Source: Cognatundibacterium rivi
GTDB lineage: Bacteria > Pseudomonadota > Gammaproteobacteria > Burkholderiales > Burkholderiaceae_D
Direction: 5' to 3'
Length of the DNA: 64,000 nucleotides
NCBI RefSeq assembly: GCF_018139565.1
Contig: NZ_JAGSPK010000007.1
Location: 62,001 to 126,000 of the forward strand
Shown: positions 1-9,973 of the stretch, in pieces
How the letters are laid out: each line of letters starts with the position of its first letter
Position numbering within the stretch: the stretch's first letter is position 1
Translations under genes and position numbers: made by a program
The notes under the pieces: model-generated
What the model saw: the letters and a program-made list of their open reading frames with translations, nothing else
What the model was told of the DNA's origin: nothing
Databases searched by the model: none

Positions 1-209
1 CCATTGCGATTCGTCGGGCCAGAGCCAGCGATGATCAGCACGACCGGCACTTTTTCTTTGCCCTCTGGCTGCAATAAGCTGCCCTGTATTTCGCCATTCG
101 CCGTTGCCAGTGAAATGCCACGTTCTGTGCTGGCGGCCTGCGCTGGCGGCGCGCAGAACACGGCAATCGATACCGTCAGCACGCTACACATCTGCCACAT
201 TTTTTTCAT
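1..209 (-). CDS. Exported alpha/beta-hydrolase-type protein, N-terminal part only (runs off the left edge)
   Basis: Only about 69 codons lie in the window. The ATG at 209 follows a GAGGAAA ribosome-binding site. The N-terminus is a classic signal peptide: two lysines, a hydrophobic core and an AQA/A-type cleavage site near residue 25. The last visible residues contain GSGPTNRNG, which resembles the GSGPTDRDG strand-turn motif near the oxyanion hole of exported alpha/beta hydrolases. That suggests a periplasmic esterase or peptidase-like hydrolase, but the nucleophile and His are outside the window, so substrate and completeness cannot be judged. Confidence 0.6.
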   Translation of the reverse strand, partial: MKKMWQMCSVLTVSIAVFCAPPAQAASTERGISLATANGEIQGSLLQPEGKEKVPVVLIIAGSGPTNRN

Positions 210-253
210 AGGGTTTCCTCAGTTTGACGAACACTCATGCAGGTATCAGCACA

Positions 254-634
254 TCAGGCATGCAACAATCGCCCACCGGAAAAAGACCAGTTTTCCCAGC
301 TGGTTTCTTTAAATACCAGCATCACATTTTCCGGATTAAAGCCCTGCGCCTGCAGCTTTTGCATCAGGTCTGCGAGTAAGGCTTTTTTTACTTTGACGCT
401 GCGTCCGGCCGACCACAGAATTTCGATCAGAATGAAATTGTCATCACGATCTGTCGCTGCATCCGGATAGCGCGCATGAAAGCGAAAATCTTCGGCATCG
501 AGTTCCAGCACGCGCTGGAATACATCGTCCTGCGGTACTCCCGTTGCGACCAGCGCCGCATGGATACTATCGAGTACCGTGTCTTTAAATGCAGCAGTTT
601 TAGGACGGCGTACCGTCAATGTCACCAAGGGCAT
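254..634 (-). CDS. Tautomerase (4-oxalocrotonate tautomerase-like) family protein
   Basis: A 126-residue protein beginning Met-Pro-Leu-Val. Tautomerase superfamily enzymes use the N-terminal proline, exposed after Met removal, as general base, and this decides the start: the ATG at 634 has AAAGGAAT just upstream, whereas a TTG at 649 would bury the proline. The length fits the double-unit tautomerase subgroup rather than the short 62-residue 4-OT type. A C-terminal segment rich in Trp/Phe and the pattern LIEILWSAGRS resemble family members of unknown substrate. It stands 44 bp downstream of the exported hydrolase gene on the same strand. The physiological substrate cannot be inferred. Confidence 0.8.
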   Translation of the reverse strand: MPLVTLTVRRPKTAAFKDTVLDSIHAALVATGVPQDDVFQRVLELDAEDFRFHARYPDAATDRDDNFILIEILWSAGRSVKVKKALLADLMQKLQAQGFNPENVMLVFKETSWENWSFSGGRLLHA

Positions 635-774
635 GGAGATTCCTTTCAATCACAGACAGCTTAAATCAGACAAGGGAGCAATGAATGCCATCATGAAAAG
701 ACAATAGTACAACATCAGCGAAACCACCCCAGATGAATGGGCCGGTATTCACCCGCTGAAAGCAGCAATTGTGG

Positions 775-855
775 ATACTCCCCCCTATTTTATAAAAAAC
801 ACCTCTGATGTCCTTATAAACAAAGGGGCTTTAAACATACCAGGGGGAGTATATT
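775..855 (+). repeat. Dispersed hairpin element, copy A
   Basis: Left arm ATACTCCCCCC (775-785) pairs with right arm GGGGGAGTAT (843-852). The core between them, with AAAAAACACC, a CCTTATAAAC-like loop and AGGGGCTTTAAAC, closely matches copy C at 23.9 kb. Same orientation as the downstream merR gene, about 270 bp away. Confidence 0.7.
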
Positions 856-1090
856 GAAGGCAAAAAAATGGCATGGGCAGAATCAGTGACAGGACAGTTG
901 CTGTAAAAATGCCAGCAAGTGCAGTATCAGCCCGTGTGAAACCGGCAACGTCGGATCGGAATACGATGCCATTTGTTTTTCGTTTCGCAAGAAACTGTCT
1001 GTCTTTTTCAGGATGGGCATAAGATTGAATCCTGCTATTCTGTCTGCGCGATCTTGCCTTTCATACTCAAATATTTTCTCAGGAATGTGC

Positions 1091-1121
1091 TTGACTTAGA
1101 GCGCGCTCCAACTTCTAGACT
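1091..1121 (+). promoter_or_regulatory. MerR-type promoter/operator of the merR-aldo/keto reductase pair
   Basis: A -35 box TTGACT (1091-1096) and -10 box TAGACT (1116-1121) are separated by 19 bp, the over-long spacing typical of promoters that MerR proteins activate by DNA distortion. The spacer carries a dyad centred on GAGCGCGCTC. Initiation about 7 nt after the -10 box would fall at or next to the ATG at 1129, implying a leaderless message or use of the second ATG at 1141. Confidence 0.65.
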
Positions 1122-1549
1122 GCCTGCCATGACCACTCCCATGACGATACAACAAGCCGCTGCTGCCACTGGGCTCAGCGTGCATACCCTGCGCTATTAC
1201 GAACGGATCGGTTTGCTCGATCCGGTCGCGCGGCGCAGTAATGCACATCGCCAGTTCCGTGAAGAAGATATCCGGTGGATAGACTTTTTGCTGAAACTAC
1301 GGCGCACTGGCTTGCCGGTACGCGACATGCTGCGCTATGCAGAATGGCGCAGGGAAGGCAATACGCCAGAGAGTGTGTCTGCACGCAAGGCCTTGCTGGA
1401 ACAGCATACCCAAAGCGTGGAACAGACGATCGCAGCCTTGCAGGACAACCTGACGGTACTGCAACTGAAAATTGCCATGTATAGCGATATGCAGGCGAAC
1501 TTCGGGGCTGAGATCGATTTACCATCCATTCACCCCAAGGACAGCCTTC

Positions 1550-2602
<1,053 letters not shown>

Positions 2603-2606
2603 CCTT

Positions 2607-2630
2607 GTTGACCTGTTGACCTGTTGACCC
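2607..2630 (+). repeat. Three tandem copies of an 8-bp unit GTTGACCT
   Basis: Positions 2607-2614, 2615-2622 and 2623-2630 repeat GTTGACCT (last copy ends in C), directly after the reductase stop codon. Probably a small slippage repeat; no function evident. Confidence 0.7.
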
Positions 2631-2690
2631 GTACCAGATGCAGGCAATCTCTGCATTGCCAGCAAATGTTAAGCGGCAGCGAGCAGCCAT

Positions 2691-2723
2691 AAAAAAAACC
2701 GCGCCCTGAAGCGCGGCTTTTTT
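2691..2723. terminator. Bidirectional intrinsic terminator between aldo/keto reductase and lpdA
   Basis: Stem CCGCGC (2699-2704) pairs with GCGCGG (2711-2716) around a 6-nt loop. An A-tract precedes it and a T-tract follows, so it can end both the plus-strand reductase transcript and the minus-strand pyruvate dehydrogenase operon. Confidence 0.85.
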
Positions 2724-2759
2724 CATACAGTACCGTTCCCTTGACAACGGGGGATGCTC

Positions 2760-4889
2760 TTATTTCTTGCGTTGCGGCGGCAAATCCGTGCAAACGCCCT
2801 TAAACACTTCCGCTGCCATACCGATAGATTCGCCCAGTGTCGGATGTGGATGGATGGTTTTGCCGATATCCACCGCATCTGCGCCCATTTCAATTGCCAG
2901 CGCGATCTCACCTATCATGTCACCGGCATGCGTACCGACGATACCGCCGCCGACGATGCGTTTGGTGTCTGCATCAAACAGCAATTTGGTGAAACCTTCG
3001 TCGCGGCCATTCGCCACAGCACGACCAGAAGCCATCCACGGGAACAAGCCTTTTTCGACTTTGATGCCTTTGGCTTTGGCGTCGTCTTCAGTCACACCGA
3101 CCCATGCGACTTCAGGATCAGTGTAAGCCACCGATGGAATTACCTGTGCATCGAAGTAAGCTTTTTCACCAGCAGCAGCTTCGGCAGCCACATGTGCTTC
3201 ATGCACCGCTTTATGCGCCAGCATAGGCTGACCGACCAGGTCACCGATCGCAAAAATATGCGGTACATTGGTGCGCATCTGTTTATCGACGTTGATGAAA
3301 CCACGATCAGTCACTGCAACACCCGCTTTGTCTGCCGCGATTTTCTTGCCGTTAGGACTGCGGCCAACCGCAACTAACACCAGATCGTAAATTTGCGGTG
3401 CAGGTGCGGCTTCGCCTTCGATAGCGGATGCAAACGTAACCTTGATGCCTTCCGGCAGTGCTTCAACGCCGACCGTTTTAGTTTTCAGCATGATGTTGTC
3501 GAAGCGTTTTTCATTGTGCTTCTGCCAGACTTTGACCATGTCGCGGTCTGCGCCCTGCATCAGGCCATCCATCATTTCAACCACATCGATGCGCGCACCG
3601 AGTGTCGAATACACAGTCGCCATTTCCAGACCGATAATGCCACCACCGATCACCAGCATACGTTTTGGTACCTGACGTAATTCCAGTGCGCCGGTGCTGT
3701 CAACGATGCGTGGGTCCGCTTTTTCTTTTTCTTGGACAAATGGCAGATTCACGACGGAAGAACCGGCAGCGATAATCGCCTGCTTGAACTGCACAACTTT
3801 TTTAGTACCATCTGCCGCAGTGACTTCAATGTGATAAGGGCTGAGGAATTGACCCACGCCCTGCACGATATTGACCTTACGCGCTTTCGCCATGCCAGCT
3901 AAGCCCGTCGTCATTTTTTTAATGACGCTTTCTTTGTAGCCGCGCAGCTTATCGATATCGATCGCCGGTTTCGCAAATGTCACGCCCAGCGCTTCCATGT
4001 GCGAAGTTTCATCGATCACCGCAGCGACGTGCAACAGCGCTTTTGAAGGAATACAACCAACATTCAGACACACGCCGCCGAGTGTCGAGTATTTTTCGAC
4101 CAACACCGTATTCATGCCGAGATCGGCAGAGCGGAAGGCAGCGGAATAACCGCCAGGACCGGCGCCGAGTACCATCATGTCGCACTCGATATCGACCTGA
4201 CCTGTGTAACCAGATGCCACAGGTGCAGGAGCAGCAAGCGCAGTTGCAGCGATTGCTGCCGGTGCAACGGCAGCGACCGCAGCAGATGCTGCAGATGTTG
4301 CACCCACAGCTTCCACCAGCAACAACAAAGAACCTTCGGCCACTTTATCGCCGACCTTGACTTTGACTTCTTTGACCACACCAGCGTGGCTGGAAGGAAT
4401 CTCCATACTCGCTTTGTCTGATTCCACCGTAATCAGCGACTGATCGACCTTGATCGTATCGCCCACTTTGACCATGACTTCGATGACTTCAACTTCTTTG
4501 AAATCGCCGATGTCCGGCACTTTCACTTCGACGATGCCTGTCACCGTTGTGGCAACCGCTGGTGCAGTAACCGGGGCTGCGGCTGGTGCTGAAACCGGCG
4601 CAGCAACTGCCGGAGCAGCAGCCGCTGCAGGCGCTGCTGCCGATGTCGCACCTTCCGCCTCAATCACCAGCAAAATACTACCTTCGGCAATTTTGTCGCC
4701 CAGCTTGACTTTCAGCTCTTTGATCACGCCAGCGTGGCTGGCAGGAATTTCCATACTGGCTTTATCGGATTCAACGGTCACTAAAGACTGATCCACCTTG
4801 ATCGTATCGCCGACTTTGACCAGCACTTCTATCACTTCAACTTCTTTGAAGTCACCGATATCCGGAACTTTCACTTCGATAGCACTCAT
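2760..4889 (-). CDS. lpdA: Dihydrolipoyl dehydrogenase (E3) with two N-terminal lipoyl domains
   Basis: E3 of the pyruvate dehydrogenase complex: reoxidises dihydrolipoyl groups and passes electrons through FAD to NAD+. The 709-residue protein starts with two lipoyl domains (about residues 1-80 and 118-195) with lipoylated lysines K43 and K159 in SDKAS motifs, joined by Ala/Pro/Val-rich swinging linkers. The flavoprotein part then begins with [10 protein letters not shown], the redox disulfide C274/C279 in [13 protein letters not shown], and ends with the HPHPTLGE His-Glu pair. Start is ATG 4889 behind GGAG; a GTG at 4907 overlaps the aceF stop codon and is possible. Last gene of the operon, ended by the hairpin at 2691-2723. 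Two lipoyl domains on E3 are unusual; the related one-domain form is more common. Confidence 0.95.
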   Translation of the reverse strand: MSAIEVKVPDIGDFKEVEVIEVLVKVGDTIKVDQSLVTVESDKASMEIPASHAGVIKELKVKLGDKIAEGSILLVIEAEGATSAAAPAAAAAPAVAAPVSAPAAAPVTAPAVATTVTGIVEVKVPDIGDFKEVEVIEVMVKVGDTIKVDQSLITVESDKASMEIPSSHAGVVKEVKVKVGDKVAEGSLLLLVEAVGATSAASAAVAAVAPAAIAATALAAPAPVASGYTGQVDIECDMMVLGAGPGGYSAAFRSADLGMNTVLVEKYSTLGGVCLNVGCIPSKALLHVAAVIDETSHMEALGVTFAKPAIDIDKLRGYKESVIKKMTTGLAGMAKARKVNIVQGVGQFLSPYHIEVTAADGTKKVVQFKQAIIAAGSSVVNLPFVQEKEKADPRIVDSTGALELRQVPKRMLVIGGGIIGLEMATVYSTLGARIDVVEMMDGLMQGADRDMVKVWQKHNEKRFDNIMLKTKTVGVEALPEGIKVTFASAIEGEAAPAPQIYDLVLVAVGRSPNGKKIAADKAGVAVTDRGFINVDKQMRTNVPHIFAIGDLVGQPMLAHKAVHEAHVAAEAAAGEKAYFDAQVIPSVAYTDPEVAWVGVTEDDAKAKGIKVEKGLFPWMASGRAVANGRDEGFTKLLFDADTKRIVGGGIVGTHAGDMIGEIALAIEMGADAVDIGKTIHPHPTLGESIGMAAEVFKGVCTDLPPQRKK

Positions 4890-4903
4890 AGCCTGGTCTC
4901 CGC

Positions 4904-6226
4904 TCACAGCAAGGTTTTACGCAGATCAGCCAACACGTCGGCCAGATAAGCAGTGAATTTTGCGGCCATCGCACCATCGATCACGCGGTGATCATAAGAC
5001 AGCGACAGCGGCAGCATCAGACGTGGCTGGAATGCTTTACCGTCCCACACCGGTTTGATGCTGGATTTCGACAAGCCCAGAATCGCCACTTCAGGTGCAT
5101 TGATGATAGGCGTGAACGCTGTACCGCCAATGCCGCCGAGCGAAGAAATCGTGAACGTTGCGCCTTGCATATCAGCCGGTTTCAGTTTGCCTTCGCGTGC
5201 CTGGGCAGACAATTCACCCATTTCCAGCGCGATCTGCGACAGGGTTTTCTGATCTGCATTTTTCACCACAGGCACCACCAGACCATTCGGTGTATCAGCG
5301 GCAAAACCGATGTTGTAATACTGTTTCAGAATCAGGTTTTCACCGGTGGCGTCGAGTGAAGAATTAAAGGCCGGGAATTTTTTCAGCGCAGCCACACTTG
5401 CTTTAATAACGAACGCCAGCATCGTCAGCTTGACGCCGGATTTTGCCATCGCTTCGTTCGACGATTTACGGAAATCTTCGAGGCCAGTGATGTCGGCTTC
5501 ATCAAATTGCGTGACATGCGGAATCATGACCCAGTTGCGGTGCAGATTCGGGCCGGACAATTTTTTGATACGTGATAAAGGTGAAATTGTCGTAGCACCA
5601 AATTTGCTGAAATCCAGTGACGGCCAAGGCAATACATCGAGACCAACGCCGCTGCCATTTTTCGCTGGCGCGGAAACCGCAGCAACAGCGGTGCTGCCAG
5701 CCATGATGCCTTTGACGAAGTTCTGCACATCTTCCTGCGTGATGCGGCCTTTCTGACCAGACCCGGCAACGCGGCTCAGATCGACACCGAGTTCACGCGC
5801 AAATTTGCGTATCGATGGTGAGGCATGTGCTTTACCGGCAGCCGCTGTCGCCACTGGTGCGGCAGCTGTTACCGCAGGTGCCGCTGCAACCACCGGCGCG
5901 GATGCCGGTACTGGTGCTGCGGCCGCTGGCGCGGCGGGCGTCGCAGGCGCAGCAACTGGTTGAGCTGGTGCTGCTGCGGGCACATCGCCACTGGCTTCGA
6001 CGATCACCAGTAAGGAGCCTTCGGCGACTTTGTCACCGACTTTGACTTTGATTTCTTTGACCACACCTGCATGGCTGGATGGGATTTCCATGCTGGCTTT
6101 GTCTGATTCGACAGTGATCAACGATTGATCGACTTTGATGGTATCGCCGACTTTGACCATCAGCTCAATGACTTCCACTTCCTTGAAATCACCGATATCC
6201 GGTACTTTGACTTCAATTGCGCTCAT
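4904..6226 (-). CDS. aceF: Dihydrolipoamide acetyltransferase (E2) of pyruvate dehydrogenase
   Basis: Transfers acetyl groups from the lipoyl arm to CoA and forms the core of the complex. The 440-residue protein has a single lipoyl domain (K43 in SDKAS), an Ala/Pro linker of about residues 85-135, a peripheral subunit-binding domain ([13 protein letters not shown] to [15 protein letters not shown]), and the acyltransferase domain ending in the catalytic [10 protein letters not shown] motif (His413, Asp417). Many proteobacterial E2 chains carry two or three lipoyl domains; here the additional ones sit on LpdA. Its stop codon TGA overlaps a possible GTG start of lpdA, so translation is probably coupled. 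It lies 59 bp after aceE, with a strong hairpin in the gap. Confidence 0.96.
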   Translation of the reverse strand: MSAIEVKVPDIGDFKEVEVIELMVKVGDTIKVDQSLITVESDKASMEIPSSHAGVVKEIKVKVGDKVAEGSLLVIVEASGDVPAAAPAQPVAAPATPAAPAAAAPVPASAPVVAAAPAVTAAAPVATAAAGKAHASPSIRKFARELGVDLSRVAGSGQKGRITQEDVQNFVKGIMAGSTAVAAVSAPAKNGSGVGLDVLPWPSLDFSKFGATTISPLSRIKKLSGPNLHRNWVMIPHVTQFDEADITGLEDFRKSSNEAMAKSGVKLTMLAFVIKASVAALKKFPAFNSSLDATGENLILKQYYNIGFAADTPNGLVVPVVKNADQKTLSQIALEMGELSAQAREGKLKPADMQGATFTISSLGGIGGTAFTPIINAPEVAILGLSKSSIKPVWDGKAFQPRLMLPLSLSYDHRVIDGAMAAKFTAYLADVLADLRKTLL

Positions 6227-6253
6227 AAATTAGCTCCGTTTGCGTTTTTTCGT

Positions 6254-6274
6254 AGGGTGCGCCTGGCGCACCCT
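6254..6274 (-). other. Perfect hairpin between aceE and aceF
   Basis: AGGGTGCGC (6254-6262) and GCGCACCCT (6266-6274) are perfectly complementary with a 3-nt loop. No T-tract follows, so it is more likely an mRNA-stabilising or processing hairpin, or a dispersed palindromic repeat unit, than a terminator. Confidence 0.75.
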
Positions 6275-6285
6275 GCCTCATGCTG

Positions 6286-8982
6286 TTACACAGTCACCGG
6301 ATTTGGTTTGTCTGCGTTGATGCCGTATTTCGCGATTGCCTGAGCCACCACGGAAGCAGACAAAGCACCTTCGTCAGCCAGCGATTTCAGCGCAGCAATC
6401 ACCACGAAGTAACGATTCACCTCGAAGAATTCACGCAGTTTGGCACGTGAATCGGAGCGACCGAAACCATCCGTTCCCAGAACCTTGTAGCTGCGGTCTT
6501 TCGGAATGAAAGCACGTACCTGTTCAGCAAACGTACGCATATAGTCCGTTGATACAACGATAGGACCTGTCGTGTCTTTCAGGCATTGAGTGATGTATGG
6601 CAAACGGGCATCTTCAGTCGGATGCAACATGTTCCAGCGTTCCGCATCCTGACCATCACGTGCCAGCAAAGTGAACGAAGGTGCAGACCAAACGTCGGCA
6701 GCGATGCCCCAGTCGGATTGCAACAATTCAGCAGCAGCAATCACTTCACGCAGGATCGTGCCGGAACCCAGCAACTGCACGCGATGTTTGGTTGTTTCTG
6801 CCGATTTTTGCAACTGGTACAGACCTTTAATAATGCCCTCTTCCTGACCGGCTTTCAGGCCCGGATGGCTGTAGTTCTCATTCATCAGCGTGATGTAGTA
6901 GAACACGTCTTCCTGATTCGTCACCATACGACGCAAGCCGTCATGCATGATGACCGCAACTTCATGTGCGAAGGTCGGATCGTAAGGCACGCAGTTCGGA
7001 ATCGTCGATGCCAGCACATGGCTGTGACCATCTTCATGCTGCAAACCTTCGCCGTTCAATGTCGTGCGACCGGCAGTACCGCCGAGCAGGAAGCCGCGCG
7101 CACGCATATCGCCCGCTGCCCACGCCAGATCGCCGATACGCTGCAGACCAAACATCGAGTAATACGTGTAGAACGGAATCATCACGCGGTTATTGGTCGA
7201 GTACGAAGTCGCTGCAGCAATCCAGGAGCTCATACCACCAGCTTCATTGATGCCTTCCTGCAAAATCTGACCGGCTTTATCTTCGCGGTAGTACATCACC
7301 TGATCTTTATCGACTGGTTCATACAACTGACCAACCTGACTGAAAATACCGATCTGACGGAACAAGCCTTCCATACCGAAAGTGCGTGATTCATCGACCA
7401 TGATAGGCACGACGCGTGGGCCTAAACTCGCATCCCGCAATAAGGTCGTCAGAACGCGGACGTACGCAGCAGTGGTGGAAATTTCACGGCCTTCTGCGGT
7501 CGGCTCCAGCATTGCCTGGAATGCTGATAATGCTGGCACAACCAGCGCTTCGTCTGCTTTCTGACGGCGTTGTGGCAGATAGCCGCCCAGCGCTTTACGA
7601 CGTGCATGCAGGTATTGCATTTCCGGCGTATCGTCGGCTGGTTTGTAGAAAGGTATGGCTGGCAGATCCGCATCGGCAATCGGCAACTGGAAGCGGTCGC
7701 GCATGGCTTTGATCGCTTCATCATCAAGCTTCTTGGTGTTGTGCGCGGTATTACGTGCCTCGCCGGATTTACCGAAACCAAAGCCTTTGATACTCTTCGC
7801 CAGAATCACCGTTGGCTTGTCTTTGCTTTCCTGCGCCACTTTATAGGCGGCGTAAATTTTGTGCGGATCATGACCACCGCGGGTCAGACGCCAGATATCG
7901 TCATCCGACATTTTGCTGACCATTTCCAGCAATTTCGGATGTTTACCAAAGAAGTGGGCACGCACGTATGCGCCATCTCTGGCTTTGTAGTTTTGATATT
8001 CACCGTCGACGGTTTCCATCATCACTTTTTGCAGGATGCCTTCTTTGTCTTTCGCCAGCAATTCATCCCAGCCACTGCCCCAGATTACTTTGACGACATT
8101 CCAGCCTGCGCCACGGAAATCGGATTCCAGTTCCTGAATGATCTTACCGTTGCCACGTACAGGGCCGTCCAGACGTTGCAAGTTACAGTTGACCACAATC
8201 ACCAGATTGTTTAACTGCTCGCGGCCAGCCATACCGATCGCGCCCATGGATTCCGGTTCATCCATCTCACCGTCGCCACAGAATGCCCATACTTTCCGTT
8301 TTTCTGTATCCGCAATCCCACGCGCATGCAGATACTTGAGGAAACGCGCCTGATAAATCGCCATCAATGGCCCCAAGCCCATAGATACAGTTGGGAACTG
8401 CCAGAAATCTGGCATCAATTTCGGGTGCGGATACGAGGACAAACCTTTACCATCGACTTCACGACGGAAATGCTGCAACTGTTCTTCGGTCAGGCGACCT
8501 TCCAGAAATGCGCGGGCATAAATACCTGGTGCGGAATGTCCCTGGATGTACAACAAGTCACCGCCGTGGTCTTCGGTCGGGGCGTGCCAGAAATGGTTGA
8601 AACCTATGCCCAGCATGTTCGCCAGCGACGCAAAGCTGGATAAATGACCGCCCAGATCGCCGTCCAGACGATTGGCTTTCACCACCATCGCCATCGCGTT
8701 CCAGCGCATCATCGAGCGCAGTTTTTCTTCGATTTCCAGATTGCCCGGGCAATGTTCGCCCTGATCAGCCGGTATCGTATTCACGTAAGCGGTATTGCTG
8801 GAGAACGGGATATGCGCGCCACGGCGGCGCGCCAGATCAACCATGCGCTCCATCAGGTAATGAGCACGCTCAGGGCCTTCATTCTCAATCACGGATTCGA
8901 GCGCATCAAGCCACTCATTCGTTTCCATGACATCTGGATCATTGACGGCTTGCGCCAGAACTTGGTCTATCTGGGGTGACAT
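6286..8982 (-). CDS. aceE: Pyruvate dehydrogenase E1 component, homodimeric type
   Basis: Decarboxylates pyruvate with thiamine diphosphate and acetylates the lipoyl arm of E2 or E3. At 898 residues it has the length of the homodimeric E1 of gamma- and betaproteobacteria. The ThDP/Mg motif GDGEMDEPES lies at residues 236-245 with the closing NCNLQRLDG; the early HLSSFASLANMLGIGFNHFW segment is also diagnostic. The ATG at 8982 has AGGAGG 8-9 nt upstream. First gene of aceE-aceF-lpdA, with a sigma70-like promoter about 85-115 bp upstream. No pdhR-type regulator gene is adjacent. Confidence 0.97.
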   Translation of the reverse strand: MSPQIDQVLAQAVNDPDVMETNEWLDALESVIENEGPERAHYLMERMVDLARRRGAHIPFSSNTAYVNTIPADQGEHCPGNLEIEEKLRSMMRWNAMAMVVKANRLDGDLGGHLSSFASLANMLGIGFNHFWHAPTEDHGGDLLYIQGHSAPGIYARAFLEGRLTEEQLQHFRREVDGKGLSSYPHPKLMPDFWQFPTVSMGLGPLMAIYQARFLKYLHARGIADTEKRKVWAFCGDGEMDEPESMGAIGMAGREQLNNLVIVVNCNLQRLDGPVRGNGKIIQELESDFRGAGWNVVKVIWGSGWDELLAKDKEGILQKVMMETVDGEYQNYKARDGAYVRAHFFGKHPKLLEMVSKMSDDDIWRLTRGGHDPHKIYAAYKVAQESKDKPTVILAKSIKGFGFGKSGEARNTAHNTKKLDDEAIKAMRDRFQLPIADADLPAIPFYKPADDTPEMQYLHARRKALGGYLPQRRQKADEALVVPALSAFQAMLEPTAEGREISTTAAYVRVLTTLLRDASLGPRVVPIMVDESRTFGMEGLFRQIGIFSQVGQLYEPVDKDQVMYYREDKAGQILQEGINEAGGMSSWIAAATSYSTNNRVMIPFYTYYSMFGLQRIGDLAWAAGDMRARGFLLGGTAGRTTLNGEGLQHEDGHSHVLASTIPNCVPYDPTFAHEVAVIMHDGLRRMVTNQEDVFYYITLMNENYSHPGLKAGQEEGIIKGLYQLQKSAETTKHRVQLLGSGTILREVIAAAELLQSDWGIAADVWSAPSFTLLARDGQDAERWNMLHPTEDARLPYITQCLKDTTGPIVVSTDYMRTFAEQVRAFIPKDRSYKVLGTDGFGRSDSRAKLREFFEVNRYFVVIAALKSLADEGALSASVVAQAIAKYGINADKPNPVTV

Positions 8983-9470
8983 AAGAGGCCTCCTGTTGGT
9001 GCGCTTTCGAGGTGAGCGCGCGTTAGCGTATCGACGAATATAAACTGAAATTTTATTTATGCAGGCATTCTAGCAGGGGTTTTTTAATTTTCCAAATAGC
9101 GATATTCAATTTTATAATGTGAAATTTTGTTTGCGGCGCAACATATTTTGTCGTCTGCTTTTTAAGGAAAGTTATTGCATAGAATCGTCAGCTCGTACAC
9201 CCGGAAACGATCCGGCACACCGGATTCTCATCAGCTATCTGATCAAGGTAGTGCACAAAAATAGGAAATGAAACTTTTACAAGCATACATGGCGAAAACA
9301 AGCGCAGAAAGACAAGCTGCACGATGCGGCTTGTCTATACCTGTTTTTGAATTTATATCAGCGAGAAAGACGGCTGACAGAAGCCCGCGTCTGAGATGTC
9401 ATGAGCGAACGCGATGACAGAAACACTTGCGCGGCGCGGTGGCAAAAAAACCGCGCAACTTGACGCCCTG
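8983..9470. other. Intergenic region upstream of aceE
   Basis: No gene seen. It contains the aceE promoter (9067-9095), a small palindrome ATCCGG/CCGGAT at 9210-9225, and a hairpin TTGCGCGG (9427-9434) with CCGCGCAA (9451-9458) just beyond the end of the lipoprotein gene. That last hairpin may help end the T6SS-associated transcript, although its T-run lies in the loop. Confidence 0.6.
9067..9095 (-). promoter_or_regulatory. Sigma70-like promoter of the aceE operon
   Basis: On the minus strand TTGGAA (9095-9090) and TAGAAT (9072-9067) are separated by 17 bp, with TGC just before the -10 box (extended -10). This predicts a leader of roughly 75-80 nt before the aceE ATG. Confidence 0.6.
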
Positions 9471-9962
9471 CTATTTTTTTAAGGTTTTAGCTTTTTTGGC
9501 CTTTAAAAAAACCGGGCCCCATATCGGATGACCAATCTCATTCGGCATCAGATCAAAGTTGGGATCAAGCTTTAAGGCTCGCTCAAATTGCTGGCGACAC
9601 AGTTGTGTTCTGGATGTGACGCAATAGCTGAACGCCATTGTTTTCAACGCATCGAGTTGTATTGCCTTGTTATGACCATTCCAGATCTCGGTCGCGCCAC
9701 TGAGTTTTTTGATCGCGCCGTTGTAATTACCGTCGTTATATAAGGCGCTTCCCTCGTTGTAAGCCTGTACGTCAGGGCTGATCACCGGCGCCGGTGCTGC
9801 GGCTTCAGGTGCAGGAGTAGCTGCAGCAGCAGGTTTTGCCTCTTTCGACTTGACTGCCGTTTTTGGCGCCGGGGCGTTCTTAGGCGCGGTTTCGCATCCG
9901 GGCAAAAAAGTGCATGCGAGTAGCAGGCTGCAGACAGGGAAAAGGCGGAATTTATTCTTCAT
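9471..9962 (-). CDS. TPR-like lipoprotein, probable TssQ-family T6SS-associated protein
   Basis: A 163-residue predicted outer-membrane or periplasmic lipoprotein. The N-terminus MKNKFRLFPVCSLLLAC leads to a lipobox LPGC, and Asn/Ala/Pro-rich sequence follows. From about residue 75 two tetratricopeptide-like helices appear (AYNEGSALYNDGNYNGAIKKL and CRQQFERALKLDPNFDL). The start is ATG 9962; an in-frame TTG at 9971 is less likely. It begins 11 bp after the kinase stop codon, so it is the last gene of the tagH-pppA-ppkA cassette. Small TPR lipoproteins in this position are known as TssQ-type accessory proteins in Burkholderiales; the name here rests on context and fold only. Confidence 0.65.
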   Translation of the reverse strand: MKNKFRLFPVCSLLLACTFLPGCETAPKNAPAPKTAVKSKEAKPAAAATPAPEAAAPAPVISPDVQAYNEGSALYNDGNYNGAIKKLSGATEIWNGHNKAIQLDALKTMAFSYCVTSRTQLCRQQFERALKLDPNFDLMPNEIGHPIWGPVFLKAKKAKTLKK

Positions 9963-9973
9963 TTTACTCAAAC

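Larger units (their letters stand above)
635..1128. other. Intergenic region between tautomerase and MerR genes
   Basis: No convincing gene. It separates divergent genes and holds copy A of the dispersed hairpin element (775-855) and the MerR-type promoter at its right end (1091-1121). A frame open from about 973 into the MerR gene is not needed, because the recognisable MerR fold starts at 1129 or 1141. Confidence 0.6.

Noticed and set aside
4-312. Plus-strand open frame at the left edge
   Set aside because: It is antisense to the exported hydrolase gene (ATG at 209, signal peptide, ribosome-binding site) and its own product looks like nothing.
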